Below are positions 8,057-17,896 of a DNA stretch of 64,000 bases, piece by piece. Numbering within the stretch: position 1 is the stretch's first letter; each line of letters opens with the position of its first letter. The stretch spans positions 62,001 to 126,000 of the forward strand of contig CAJTXT010000003.1 in the NCBI GenBank assembly GCA_910583875.1. Reading direction: 5' to 3'. The notes under the pieces are model-generated. The model was given only the letters and a program-made list of their open reading frames with translations. It did not search any database and was not told the DNA's origin. The translations under genes were made by a program, and so were the position numbers. Source of the DNA: an uncultured Vampirovibrio sp. GTDB lineage: Bacteria > Cyanobacteriota > Vampirovibrionia > Gastranaerophilales > Gastranaerophilaceae.

Positions 8057-9001
8057 ATGAAAAAATTTAATTTATTATTTTTGCTTATATTTGCTGTATT
8101 TATGTCTTTTTCTTTAAATCAGGTATATGCAGCTTCTGTAATACCCAAAAAAGATGCAAATGTCTCTGTAACTGTAGAAGCTGATGATACGGGTGATGAA
8201 GAAAGTAGTATAATAAAGAGAATTGGCTTAAAAAGTAAATTTCAAAGATCACCTGAAGCTCAAATAAAAAGCTTTATAAAAAAATATAATAAATATTCGG
8301 AAAATAACGATATTGAAAAACTTAAAACAATGTATACGGCTGATTATGTGAATAATGACGGTTTTAATAGAGAAACTATATTTAAATTAATGGAAATGGC
8401 TTTTGGAACTTATAAAAATGTTTCTTATAAAACTGAGATTGAAAGCATACAGGTAAATGGTAATTATGCAATTGTAAAAGCTCATGAAATTGCAACCGGA
8501 GAAACAGTAAAATCAGTAAGAAAACTTCAAGATACAGGTTCTATTACTTCTGATATACATTATACAGATTATCTTACAAAAATTGGAAATGAATGGAAAA
8601 TCTCAGCAGGTGATGTTACCTATGAAAAAGTAGAACTTAAATATGGTGAAGCTAAAAATGTTCCTATTGATATTATTGCACCGGAATGTGTTCCTGAAGG
8701 TGCCGAATATGAAGTATCAATAAAAACAATGTTACCGGCAGGTGAAGGTATTTTTGCTGTAGGTTCTATTGTTAATGAAGAAATTGTTTTCCCTCAGGCA
8801 CAAACAAAAGATGTATTTAGAGCTATTAAATATGAGGAATTAGCTAGAATATTAAAAGCAAATACAAATAAACATAATGAATATGCAACGCTTTCAATTG
8901 CACTTTCCAGAACAAAATTTGAACCTACTTCACTTGTTCTGGATATGACAGGTATGGCGTTTGTAATGAAAAGAGTTAATGTACTTTCTGTTAATAAGTA
9001 A
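8057..9001 (+). CDS. Secreted NTF2-like protein
   Basis: 314 residues with a clear signal peptide (MKKFNLLFLLIFAVFMSF...VYAAS, cleavage after about residue 26). Residues ~70-195 look like an NTF2/SnoaL-like domain: AQIKSFIKKYNKYSENNDIEKLKTMY, then ADYVNNDGFNRETI and a final strand pair ending YLTKIGNEWKI. A C-terminal ~110-residue beta-rich region follows. No catalytic residues are recognised. It is placed one base after the PQ-loop gene and just before lspA, but it lacks a lipobox, so it is a type I secreted protein rather than an LspA substrate. The role is unknown. Confidence 0.5.
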   Translation: MKKFNLLFLLIFAVFMSFSLNQVYAASVIPKKDANVSVTVEADDTGDEESSIIKRIGLKSKFQRSPEAQIKSFIKKYNKYSENNDIEKLKTMYTADYVNNDGFNRETIFKLMEMAFGTYKNVSYKTEIESIQVNGNYAIVKAHEIATGETVKSVRKLQDTGSITSDIHYTDYLTKIGNEWKISAGDVTYEKVELKYGEAKNVPIDIIAPECVPEGAEYEVSIKTMLPAGEGIFAVGSIVNEEIVFPQAQTKDVFRAIKYEELARILKANTNKHNEYATLSIALSRTKFEPTSLVLDMTGMAFVMKRVNVLSVNK

Positions 9002-9016
9002 AAGAAGGAGTATAAT

Positions 9017-9520
9017 ATGCAAAAAATGCAAAAACAACGTAAAAAAAATGAACCAATAATAGATATTTATTCTATAGTAAAATATTTTGCACTTTGGATT
9101 TTGTTTGCATTAGTGGCATTTGGCGTAAAGACAATAGTTTTAAGTGCAACTGCTATATCTCCAACAAAACAAGTTGGAAATGGTGTTTTGACTTTATATG
9201 AAGTACATAATACCGGTGCAGCTTTTAACTTATTTGCAGGTCAGCCTGAAATGATTATTACTGCTTCATTTCTTGCGGTTGCAATTTTAACTTTTGTTAT
9301 TTTAATGTTCTCAACAAAAGTTACACAAACTGCAATTTCTGCAATGGCATTTTTAAGTGCAGGAATTACTATGAATATGATAGAAAGAGTTAATCTGGGT
9401 TATGTAATTGATTATATTCATTGTGATTTTTTACAAGGTTTCCCTGTATTTAATGTTCCGGATATTATGATTGTTGTAGGTGCTTTAGGACTTATTTTGT
9501 CTGTACTTACAAAAAGATAG
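9017..9520 (+). CDS. lspA: Lipoprotein signal peptidase (signal peptidase II)
   Basis: Inner-membrane aspartyl protease that cleaves the signal peptide of prolipoproteins after lipidation. 167 residues, four hydrophobic helices. The family motifs are present: VHNTGAAFNLF near 58, NMIERVNLGYVIDYI near 118 (first catalytic Asp) and FPVFNVPDIMIVVGA near 143 (second catalytic Asp). The common 'NLIDR' is NMIER here, a mild variant. AGAAGGAG precedes the ATG. Confidence 0.9.
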   Translation: MQKMQKQRKKNEPIIDIYSIVKYFALWILFALVAFGVKTIVLSATAISPTKQVGNGVLTLYEVHNTGAAFNLFAGQPEMIITASFLAVAILTFVILMFSTKVTQTAISAMAFLSAGITMNMIERVNLGYVIDYIHCDFLQGFPVFNVPDIMIVVGALGLILSVLTKR

Positions 9521-9529
9521 GTTGAATTA

Positions 9530-10456
9530 ATGTCAAAAAAATATATTTTTAGCGTCCAATCTTTAGCTGAACCTTTAAGGTTGGATGCTTTTTTAACGAA
9601 ACAGGATATATTTAAGTCCCGTTCACAAGTTCAAAATCTAATAAAGAAACAACAAGTTTTCGTAAATGGAAGTATTTCAAAATCTTCTTTTATAGTTAAA
9701 AATGATGACGAAATCTCTGTTGAGTTAAGTGAAGATTTTAGTGTAATTATTGAACCTGAAAATATTCCTTTAAATATTGTTTATGAAGATGAAGATATTC
9801 TTGTTATAAATAAACCAAAGAATATGTTAACTCATCCTACAAATAAAGAAACAACGGGAACACTTGTAAATGCGCTGCTTTATAAGTATGGATATGAAGG
9901 CTTATCAGATATAAATGGAGTTATGCGCCCGGGAATAGTTCATCGACTTGATAGAAATACATCAGGCTTATTAATGGTTGCGAAAAACAATAAAGCGCAT
10001 GAATTTTTAACAGAGCAAATTAAAACAAAAAGGGCAAAAAGACAATATTTAGCAGTTGTTCAAGGAATACTTGAACCCGAGACTGGTATCGTTAACGAAC
10101 CTATAGGAAGAAACCCATCTAAACCGGAAAAGATGGCGGTAATTGAAAATGGCAAACCTTCTGTTACACATTATAAGGTCTTAGAGTATTTTAACGGTTA
10201 TACATTTATTGAACTTACACTTGAAACAGGGCGGACTCATCAAATTAGAGTACACATGAACCATATAGGTCATCCGATTGTTAATGATTCTTTGTATAAT
10301 AAAATGCCGTTTAAAGTTAAGACAACAGAACAAGTATTGCAAGCATATAAGCTTAAATTTGCGGCAATGAAAAATAATGATATAATTGAACTTGAAATAA
10401 AACCTGATAATGATATAGAAAAAGTTTTACACTTTTTAAGGAGTAATAAACAATGA
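9530..10456 (+). CDS. RluA-family rRNA pseudouridine synthase
   Basis: 308 residues: an N-terminal S4 RNA-binding domain (RLDAFLTKQDIFKSRSQVQNLI, then VFVNGSISKSSF) followed by the RluA catalytic domain with GIVHRLDRNTSGLLMVAK near 140 (catalytic Asp in HRLDRxTSG) and TGRTHQIRVHM near 235. The closest architecture is RluD, which modifies 23S rRNA helix 69, though the target cannot be read from sequence. Its stop overlaps the next gene's ATG by 4 nt. Confidence 0.85.
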   Translation: MSKKYIFSVQSLAEPLRLDAFLTKQDIFKSRSQVQNLIKKQQVFVNGSISKSSFIVKNDDEISVELSEDFSVIIEPENIPLNIVYEDEDILVINKPKNMLTHPTNKETTGTLVNALLYKYGYEGLSDINGVMRPGIVHRLDRNTSGLLMVAKNNKAHEFLTEQIKTKRAKRQYLAVVQGILEPETGIVNEPIGRNPSKPEKMAVIENGKPSVTHYKVLEYFNGYTFIELTLETGRTHQIRVHMNHIGHPIVNDSLYNKMPFKVKTTEQVLQAYKLKFAAMKNNDIIELEIKPDNDIEKVLHFLRSNKQ

Positions 10457-10815
10457 CAAAAAGAATAGTTTTAACAATAATAGAATCAATTTTATTTATA
10501 ATAATTTTAGCAGCAGCAGTATTTAACTATAAAGCAAATACTACTTCAAATGTTGCAGTATCCGTTGATGGTACGGTTGTAATATTAAGTACTTTCTTTG
10601 TAATTATTGGAGTTTATATAATAGGCATTCTTTCTGGATTTGTTTATTCTTTTGTTTTAGGTGCAAGATATAAAGACCAAATAGAATTTTATGCTAGAAA
10701 AACAGAAAAATTATCACAGCAAAATGAAATAGATACTGATGATAAAGAAGCATTGCAGCGTAAAATTGCCACATTAGAAATTGCATTAAATAATGCTTTA
10801 AAAAATAAGGAATAA
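10453..10815 (+). CDS. LapA-like small membrane protein
   Basis: 120 residues with two transmembrane helices (~5-25 and ~42-68) and a C-terminal coiled coil (YARKTEKLSQQNEIDTDDKEALQRKIATLEIALNNAL, written here only as a landmark region 85-118). This is the LapA/DUF1049 layout. It overlaps the end of the pseudouridine synthase by 4 nt. Function unknown, possibly membrane assembly. Confidence 0.45.
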   Translation: MTKRIVLTIIESILFIIILAAAVFNYKANTTSNVAVSVDGTVVILSTFFVIIGVYIIGILSGFVYSFVLGARYKDQIEFYARKTEKLSQQNEIDTDDKEALQRKIATLEIALNNALKNKE

Positions 10816-10893
10816 AACTAAAGGGATTTTTATAAAAGTTTAAACTAAATCTTTTAAAATATAGACATAATATCATTTAAACTTGTTTTTTAT

Positions 10894-11043
10894 TGTCATG
10901 CTGAACTTGTTTCAGCATCTTACCAATTAAAAATATATTAATTAATATGATTAATTAGAAAGTCCCCAGATGCTGTGGAAAACCAGACATTTTTCTCGAA
11001 ATCACAGATTTCGGAAAAAGTAGTCAAACAAGTTCAGCATGAC
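10894..11043. repeat. Interspersed palindromic repeat (copy A1)
   Basis: Starts TGTCATGCTGAACTTGTTTC and ends with its inverted counterpart CAAGTTCAGCATGAC. The first ~90 nt closely match the reverse complement of the copy at 12244-12344, and a second module (CCAGACATTTTTCTC...AAAGTAGTC) recurs at 59.6 kb. The remainder of the 439-nt gap holds the rpsL promoter and a tail (TAGTGTAAAG, TATATAAA) also seen near 59,690. Confidence 0.8.
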
Positions 11044-11143
11044 CGTTTTATCAAACATTTTGGAAAAAGTAGTAAAATAAATTAAAGATGACAATTTAGG
11101 CTATTATAGTGTAAAGTTATATATAAAGCCCTGAATTATATTG

Positions 11144-11172
11144 TTGACATTGGATTTTGCTTGTAGTATCAA
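11144..11172 (+). promoter_or_regulatory. Promoter of rpsL-rpsG
   Basis: A perfect TTGACA at 11144-11149 with a 17-nt spacer to TATCAA (11167-11172), about 80 nt before the rpsL start. This leaves a leader of ~75 nt for possible ribosomal-protein feedback. Confidence 0.5.
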
Positions 11173-11254
11173 TATAGAATAAGTAAGAGAGCGAAAGGCT
11201 TTGTTTGTGCTGAACAGCTAATCGCAATGGAAACTAAATTCACAAGGAGAAAAC

Positions 11255-11632
11255 ATGCCAACAATAGCACAGTTAGTACGTAAAGAACGTCAAAAATCAA
11301 CTGATAAGACTAAATCGCCGGCGTTAACAAATTGCCCTCAAAGAAGAGGTGTTTGTACAAGAGTTTATACAACAACTCCTAAAAAACCAAATTCTGCACT
11401 TAGAAAAGTAGCAAGGGTAAGATTAACAAACGGATTCGAAGTTACTTCATATATTCCAGGTATCGGACATAATTTACAAGAGCACTCTGTTGTATTAATC
11501 AGAGGCGGAAGGGTAAAAGATTTACCTGGTGTAAGATATCACATTGTTAGAGGTACATTAGATACAGCAGGCGTTGCAAATAGAGCTAAATCAAGATCTA
11601 AATACGGCGCTAAAAGAGCTAAAAAGAAATAA
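11255..11632 (+). CDS. rpsL: 30S ribosomal protein S12
   Basis: 125 residues, the standard length, with [12 protein letters not shown] at the start, the decoding-centre segment [38 protein letters not shown] and the basic tail. The residue corresponding to streptomycin-determining Lys43 is the Lys of TPKKPNSA (wild type). AAGGAG precedes the ATG. Followed by rpsG after 16 nt. No fusA or tuf gene follows, unlike the classic str operon. Confidence 0.98.
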   Translation: MPTIAQLVRKERQKSTDKTKSPALTNCPQRRGVCTRVYTTTPKKPNSALRKVARVRLTNGFEVTSYIPGIGHNLQEHSVVLIRGGRVKDLPGVRYHIVRGTLDTAGVANRAKSRSKYGAKRAKKK

Positions 11633-11648
11633 GAAAGGCGATTAAGTA

Positions 11649-12119
11649 ATGTCAAGACGTAGTAAACCTGCAAGAAGAATACCTGCTCCTGATGCTGTTT
11701 ATAACAGCGTAGATATCGCTAGTTTTATAAACAGATTAATGAGACGTGGTAAAAAATCAATTGCAGAAAGAATTTTTTATTCAACATTAGAAAATTTAAA
11801 AACAAAAACTAAAGATGAACCTTTAGAAGTATTTAAAAAAGCATTAACAAATGCAACTCCATTATTAGAAGTTAAAGCAAGAAGAATCGGTGGTTCTACA
11901 TACCAAGTTCCTTTAGAAGTTAAAGCAGATAGAGGTATGGTATTAGGTTCTACTTGGTTAATCGATGCAGCTAAAAAACGCAGCGGTAAATCAATGGTAG
12001 AAAAATTAACTAACGAATTAATGGATGCTTCAAATGGTATTGGTGCAGCTTGCAAAAAACGTGAAGATACTCACAAAATGGCTGAAGCTAATAAAGCATT
12101 TGCTCACTACAGATACTAA
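11649..12119 (+). CDS. rpsG: 30S ribosomal protein S7
   Basis: 156 residues, full length. MSRRSKPARR, NRLMRRGKKSIAERI, the conserved ARRIGGSTYQVPLEV block and the C-terminal HKMAEANKAFAHYRY are all present. Nucleates assembly of the 30S head. Ends just before a terminator, so the operon here is only rpsL-rpsG. Confidence 0.98.
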   Translation: MSRRSKPARRIPAPDAVYNSVDIASFINRLMRRGKKSIAERIFYSTLENLKTKTKDEPLEVFKKALTNATPLLEVKARRIGGSTYQVPLEVKADRGMVLGSTWLIDAAKKRSGKSMVEKLTNELMDASNGIGAACKKREDTHKMAEANKAFAHYRY

Positions 12120-12136
12120 TTTGTTTATTAGTCTTT

Positions 12137-12170
12137 AAAAAAGAGAACTTTTATAAGTTCTCTTTTTTTT
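12137..12170 (+). terminator. Terminator of rpsL-rpsG
   Basis: An AAAAAAGAGAAC/GTTCTCTTTTTT stem with a short loop and a T-run, 18 nt after the rpsG stop. Confidence 0.9.
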
Positions 12171-12243
12171 ATTTAAATTATTTAATTATTTTATGTTTAG
12201 TTTACACTAAATTTGCTATAAATTTTTAATTATAAATAAAAAT

Positions 12244-12344
12244 TGTCATGCTGAACTTGTTTCAGCATCTGAGGACTTTCTAATTAATCATATTAATGAA
12301 TATATTTTTAGTTGGTAAGATGCTGAAACAAGTTCAGCATGACA
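12244..12344. repeat. Interspersed palindromic repeat (copy A2)
   Basis: 101 bp with perfect 27-bp terminal inverted repeats (12244-12270 and 12318-12344). It is the inverted relative of the copy upstream of rpsL, so the two frame the rpsL-rpsG operon in opposite orientation. No ORF is inside. It behaves like a non-autonomous (MITE/REP-like) element. The rest of this ~300-nt gap shows nothing else. Confidence 0.85.
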
Positions 12345-12416
12345 GTTTTATTACAAAATAAGTTTTGTGTGGTGATTTTAATTATTTTTGCGTAAAACCA
12401 TTTACAAAATCTTTAT

Positions 12417-12938
12417 TTAATATGGTCTTGGATGATTAGGTTTTGGTCTATTCGGATAATGATTAGGCGGTGGTTTGGGACCATGCATAGGTGGAACTGG
12501 CGGATGATAGTGTGCTGGCGGTGGAGGTGGTGGTGCAGGCGGAGTTACATAAATTGCTTTATTTTTAAATCCATTGCTGTAATCAAATGCAAAACCTTTA
12601 TAATCATAGCCTCCAATTCCCCAATTTGAATAGACTCCATAAGGTCCTATTCTTCTTGTATAGTTCATTGGATTAGGATAATAATATGGTGAATAATAAT
12701 AGTTGTTAACTGGAACCATTATTACTTCTTTAGTGTTTGTTTGTTGTTCTTGTACATTTTTTGGTGCAGGAATTTCTTTATTTTGAAAAGTCTGAGAATA
12801 TACGTTTTCTCCGTTTTCAGAATTAGAAGGATCAATAGTTAAACTTTCTGTTTGCATTTCTGCAAAAGAAATATTTGCTGCAACTGTAAGCAAAAGAGAA
12901 ATTAAACAAAAAAAACCTATAAATAAATTTTTATTCAT
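12417..12938 (-). CDS. Secreted proline-rich protein
   Basis: 173 residues. Signal peptide MNKNLFIGFFCLISLLLTVAANISFAEMQ (region 1-27). A Tyr/Asn-rich middle (NNYYYSPYYYPNP) is followed by a Pro/His-rich tail from about residue 135 (PPAPPPPPPAHYHPP...) to the C-terminus. It is probably periplasmic or outer-membrane associated, spanning or binding the envelope. No domain recognised. The tryptophan-rich frame on the opposite strand is an artefact of this proline tract. Confidence 0.6.
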   Translation of the reverse strand: MNKNLFIGFFCLISLLLTVAANISFAEMQTESLTIDPSNSENGENVYSQTFQNKEIPAPKNVQEQQTNTKEVIMVPVNNYYYSPYYYPNPMNYTRRIGPYGVYSNWGIGGYDYKGFAFDYSNGFKNKAIYVTPPAPPPPPPAHYHPPVPPMHGPKPPPNHYPNRPKPNHPRPY

Positions 12939-12989
12939 TTTAACCTTTATTCTTTTATATTAAAACGATTTTGATTTTATAAAGTTCAA

Positions 12990-13490
12990 TTATCTGTAAT
13001 TTTGAAATTGAAGAGGAACGTCATAGCTTTCTTCTTTTTCTCTTAGCATTTTAATTACAGCTTGAAGATCGTCTTTATCTTTCCCTGATACTCTGACTTG
13101 TTCACCTTGAATTGAGGCTTGAACTTTTAGTTTAGTATTTTTTATATCCGCAACAATTTTCTTTGCTAACTCTTGAGTTAAGCCTTTTTTTAGATTGAAA
13201 ACTTGTCTTACATTTCCGCCAAGTGCATTTTCTACGGTTTGAGCATCTAGAATTTTTATACTCAACCCTCTTTTTATCATTTTTGATTGAAGAATATCTA
13301 AAATATTACGAAGTTTCATTTCATCATTGGTTGTAATAGTTATTGATTTATCAGCATCTAATATAACATCAGAATCTGAACCTTTTAAATCAAAACGGCT
13401 GTTTAATTCTCTTTTTACTTGGTCAACAGCATTAACTAATTCTTGTTTATCAAATTCAGATACAATATCAAAACTGCAATCTTTTGCCAT
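12990..13490 (-). CDS. yajQ: YajQ-family cyclic-nucleotide-binding protein
   Basis: 166 residues, a full-length YajQ/UPF0234 protein with two ferredoxin-like halves: FDIVSEFDKQELVNAVDQVKREL...RFDLKGSDS near the start and VRVSGKDKDDLQAVI near the end. YajQ proteins bind nucleic acid or cyclic di-GMP in some bacteria, which is relevant since a cyclic-di-GMP phosphodiesterase lies elsewhere in the window. A Shine-Dalgarno (GGAG) lies 8 nt upstream of the ATG. Confidence 0.85.
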   Translation of the reverse strand: MAKDCSFDIVSEFDKQELVNAVDQVKRELNSRFDLKGSDSDVILDADKSITITTNDEMKLRNILDILQSKMIKRGLSIKILDAQTVENALGGNVRQVFNLKKGLTQELAKKIVADIKNTKLKVQASIQGEQVRVSGKDKDDLQAVIKMLREKEESYDVPLQFQNYR

Positions 13491-13599
13491 ATTAAAACTC
13501 CTTTTGTTTACACAAATCCATTATACTATATAGTTTGGCAGATTAACAAATTTTTATTTATAATTGCATAACAGATATTGTATAGAGTATAATTTAACT

Positions 13600-13977
13600 A
13601 TGATAGATAATCGTTTCCAGAATAGAAATATTAATAAAATTCCAAGTACAAAAGAAAAGAAAAAGGTTAAGTATTCTCTTCTTACATTTGTCTTACTAAT
13701 TTGCATTATTGAATTAACGGTTAGTGCAGTAAAAAATATAAATAAAACTTTTAATTTTGTTTCTAAAATACATTCTTTGGAAACTAAAAAAACTGAAGAA
13801 TTAAATAGAAATAAGCAACTTAAGTCTGAAATGAGTAATTACAATACAGGTCAAACACTTGAAGCAATAGTTCGGGATAATTTGAAACTTGCAGATAAAA
13901 ATGAAATATTAATAATAATAAATAAACCGAAAGAAACCGAAGTAGAGGAAATTCCTGTAAATAATAAAAAGAAATAA
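13600..13977 (+). CDS. FtsB/DivIC-like septum formation initiator
   Basis: 125 residues from the ATG at 13600: a short basic N-terminus, one transmembrane helix (YSLLTFVLLICIIELTVSAV), a coiled coil (HSLETKKTEELNRNKQLKSEMSNY region) and the family-typical segment LEAIVRDNLKLADKNEILIII. Such proteins link divisome components across the membrane. The start is chosen because TATAAT (13588-13593) ends 6 nt before this ATG, so the upstream in-frame start at 13564 would not be transcribed. A TTGCAT -35 lies 18 nt further up. Confidence 0.65.
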   Translation: MIDNRFQNRNINKIPSTKEKKKVKYSLLTFVLLICIIELTVSAVKNINKTFNFVSKIHSLETKKTEELNRNKQLKSEMSNYNTGQTLEAIVRDNLKLADKNEILIIINKPKETEVEEIPVNNKKK

Positions 13978-13988
13978 TAATAAATACG

Positions 13989-14015
13989 AAAAACCGCCCT
14001 ATATGGACGGTTTTT
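13989..14015. terminator. Bidirectional terminator
   Basis: An AAAAACCGCCC/GGACGGTTTTT stem between the FtsB-like gene and the convergent 51-aa gene, with T-runs on both sides. Confidence 0.85.
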
Positions 14016-14032
14016 AAAACTCTCAACTCATG

Positions 14033-14188
14033 CTATTTGACTGCAACTACTCTTAAATTTGTTCCAATATCTGAATTTATTTCTCTAACGCTGGCAATTG
14101 CCATTGCTCTACGTTTTTTTGCGCCTCTTAAAAAGAATTCAACGCCTTCAGATATATTGCTTGTTGGTATAATTACGTGACTTGTCAT
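14033..14188 (-). CDS. Small protein, 51 residues, unknown
   Basis: A minus-strand frame from the ATG at 14188 to the TAG at 14033. It has AGGAATC upstream and a terminator downstream, so it looks like a real short gene. The peptide is basic and balanced in composition: MTSHVIIPTSN at the start, FFLRGAKKRRAMAIASVRE in the middle, and a strand GTNLRVVAVK at the end. The central RGAKKRR patch could bind nucleic acid. No family recognised. Confidence 0.55.
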   Translation of the reverse strand: MTSHVIIPTSNISEGVEFFLRGAKKRRAMAIASVREINSDIGTNLRVVAVK

Positions 14189-14339
14189 ATTTTTGATTCC
14201 TATTTGATTGATTTCCTTATGTTTTTATAATCGACATCTTTTTTTGAAACTTTAGTTTAAAAAATAAAATTGTTAACATTTCGTAATGTATTTATTTTTT
14301 GTTTATGTTTATAATTTAATGAAGAATCGGGGAAAGGCA

Positions 14340-15059
14340 ATGAAGGAAATAAAATTAAAGACAAGAGATGGTGTAAATATAGCTGTTAATTGTTTTGAAA
14401 ATAATTTTGACAGTGTTGTAATTCTTGCGCCCGGTTGGTTTATGACTAAGGATAGTAAATCATTTAAAGAAATGAGTAAAATTCTTAGTGAATATTCGGA
14501 TGTAATGGCTTTTGATTTTCGAGGTCATGGAAAAAGTAGCGGATTTTATACATTTACACGAAAAGAAGTAATAGATATATTAACTGTTGTTCAATATGCA
14601 CATAAGAAATATAAAAAGATATATTTGATGGGTTTTTCGTTAGGCGGAGCTTTGGTTTTAATAGCGGGAGCAAAAAAGCATTATATAGATAAAATAATAG
14701 CCATAAGTGCGCCTTCTTGTTTTGATAAAATTGAAAATAAAGTGTGGAGAAAAGAAGCTTGGATTCCGACTTTTCAAAAATTTGAGTTTGAAAGATGGTG
14801 TTCAATCCGTCCTGCATTACCCATTGGTAAAAAAATAAAACCGATTGATATTGTTAAAGAAATAAAAGCTCCAACATTATTTATGGCAGGAGATAAAGAC
14901 CCTACTGTCTGCTGTTGGCATACAAAAGAATTATTTGATAATGCTGTTTGTGAAAAACGTTATGAATTATTTGAAAACTGTTTTCATGCTGAAGATTTAT
15001 TCCTTCAAAATAAGGAAAAATTTGTTAAATTATGCGTGGAGTGGCTGTTTTCAGAATAA
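14340..15059 (+). CDS. Alpha/beta hydrolase
   Basis: 239 residues from the ATG at 14340, preceded by GGGGAAAGG; an earlier in-frame start overlaps the TATAAT at 14310-14315. Serine hydrolase features: oxyanion-hole region VILAPGWFM near 29, DFRGHGKSSG near 60, nucleophile elbow GFSLGG near 99, FMAGDKDPTV near 186 (acid) and a late His in CFHAED near 217. The nearest type is a monoglyceride-lipase or esterase-like enzyme. The substrate is not predictable. Confidence 0.75.
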   Translation: MKEIKLKTRDGVNIAVNCFENNFDSVVILAPGWFMTKDSKSFKEMSKILSEYSDVMAFDFRGHGKSSGFYTFTRKEVIDILTVVQYAHKKYKKIYLMGFSLGGALVLIAGAKKHYIDKIIAISAPSCFDKIENKVWRKEAWIPTFQKFEFERWCSIRPALPIGKKIKPIDIVKEIKAPTLFMAGDKDPTVCCWHTKELFDNAVCEKRYELFENCFHAEDLFLQNKEKFVKLCVEWLFSE

Positions 15060-15139
15060 TTAATTTTTCATTAATATTTTAAAGAAAATATAAAATTAAT
15101 AGTATAAAAGAATAAAGGGTAAAAAAGGAGGAAATTATC

Positions 15140-15427
15140 ATGACAATAAGACCATTAGGCGACAAAATTGTTATTAGAGTTATTGAAGATGCAGAACAAA
15201 CTTCAGGCGGAATATTTATACCTGATAGTGCAAAAGAAAAATCTCAAAAAGGTGAAGTAATTGCAGTAGGTTCTGGTAAAACAAATGATAAAGGCGAAAA
15301 AGAGCCAATGGAAGTTAAAGTTGGTGAAGTTGTTCTTTTTGCTAAATATGCAGGTACAGATGTAAAAGTTGCTGATGAAACATTAAAAATCTTAGCTGTT
15401 TCAGATGTACTAGGTGTTTTAGAATAA
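15140..15427 (+). CDS. groES: GroES co-chaperonin
   Basis: 95 residues. MTIRPLGDKIVIRV, the mobile loop (EQTSGGIFIPDSAKEK) and GEVVLFAKYAGTDVKV. It caps the GroEL ring. A strong AAAAAGGAGG lies upstream of the ATG. No CIRCE inverted repeat is visible upstream, so HrcA control is not supported. Confidence 0.97.
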   Translation: MTIRPLGDKIVIRVIEDAEQTSGGIFIPDSAKEKSQKGEVIAVGSGKTNDKGEKEPMEVKVGEVVLFAKYAGTDVKVADETLKILAVSDVLGVLE

Positions 15428-15439
15428 TAAATTTATTAG

Positions 15440-17101
<1,662 letters not shown>

Positions 17102-17121
17102 TTCATACTTACTATAAAGCT

Positions 17122-17153
17122 AAAAAGAGAGTTCATTTTGGACTCTCTTTTTT
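17122..17153 (+). terminator. Terminator of groES-groEL
   Basis: An AAAAAGAGAGTTC/GGACTCTCTTTTTT stem-loop, about 20 nt after the groEL stop. Confidence 0.9.
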
Positions 17154-17159
17154 ATTAAT

Positions 17160-17256
17160 TAAAACAAAAAGTATAAAATCCTAAATTAAAGACCATTATT
17201 TTCACGTCTGTAGAAAATACAGGTCTTTAATTTAGGATTTTATACTTTTTGTTTTA
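17160..17256. repeat. Long perfect hairpin (27-nt loop)
   Basis: Perfect 35-bp arms (17160-17194 and 17222-17256) around a 27-nt loop. The loop differs from the 40-nt core of the other hairpins. The TATAAT of the next gene starts at the end of the right arm (17255). Arm length matches the other long hairpins in the window. Confidence 0.85.
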
Positions 17257-17266
17257 TAATAAAAAT

Positions 17267-17608
17267 ATGTTTAGACAATTTTTACCAATATTATTACTAA
17301 CGATATCAAATATATTTATGACGTTTGCATGGTACGGTCATTTAAGATTTAAAAGTACCGCTTTATGGATTGTTATTCTTGTAAGCTGGGGAATAGCATT
17401 GTTAGAATATTGTTTTCAGGTTCCAGCAAATAGAATAGGCAGTGAATATTTTTCCGCCGCACAATTAAAAACAATGCAAGAGGTTATTACATTAGTCGTT
17501 TTTAGTGTGTTTTCTGTTTTATATTTAAAAGAAGAATTTCGTTGGAATTATCTTGTCGGCTTCTTTTTTATAATATTGGCTGTATTTTTTATATTTAAAA
17601 AGTGGTAG
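17267..17608 (+). CDS. DUF486 / DMT-family small membrane protein
   Basis: 113 residues, four hydrophobic helices. Family hallmarks are FMTFAWYGHLRF near 17, ILVSWGIALLEYCFQVPANRIG near 40, AAQLKTMQEVITL and a C-terminal LKEEFRWNYLVGF. It resembles small multidrug-type transporters, substrate unknown. The ATG at 17267 is 6 nt after the TATAAT at 17255-17260, so the mRNA is probably leaderless. A TTG at 17249 would lie inside the promoter. Confidence 0.75.
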   Translation: MFRQFLPILLLTISNIFMTFAWYGHLRFKSTALWIVILVSWGIALLEYCFQVPANRIGSEYFSAAQLKTMQEVITLVVFSVFSVLYLKEEFRWNYLVGFFFIILAVFFIFKKW

Positions 17609-17633
17609 AAATAAAGGTGTCTGTTTAATTTTT

Positions 17634-17762
17634 TGTCATTTTGTGATTTTAAAAATAAATTCCAGAACCACAGACCCTGAAATAAATTCAGGGTGACAAT
17701 ATTAAAAAATGTTTTATAATTTTAAAACTGTCATGCTGAACTTGTTTCAGCATCTTACCAGA
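17634..17762. repeat. Interspersed repeat fragments
   Basis: Two modules: TGTCATTTTGTGATT...CAGGGTGACA (17634-17699) and a truncated TGTCATGCTGAACTTG...CATCTTACCA (17729-17760), both related to the repeats at 10.9, 12.2, 25.2 and 59.5 kb. The rest of the gap to 17896 shows only the promoter of the next gene. Confidence 0.7.
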
Positions 17763-17896
17763 TAACAAATATGTATAGTTTTTTATAGTATATTTCTAAC
17801 TCAAAAATATATTATAAAATGCCTAAACTTTTTTTAAATCTTAAAATCAACTGTTTAACAGATTGTTATTCGGGAATTATATTATAATATAACAGT

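Noticed and set aside
10894-12344. CRISPR array
   Set aside because: The repeats are palindromic, irregularly spaced and spread over tens of kilobases, with no spacers and no cas genes.
12432-12629. Tryptophan-rich plus-strand frame
   Set aside because: It is the antisense of the proline codons of the secreted protein at 12417-12938.
15060-15139. CIRCE operator before groES
   Set aside because: No TTAGCACTC-N9-GAGTGCTAA-like repeat is present in the upstream region.
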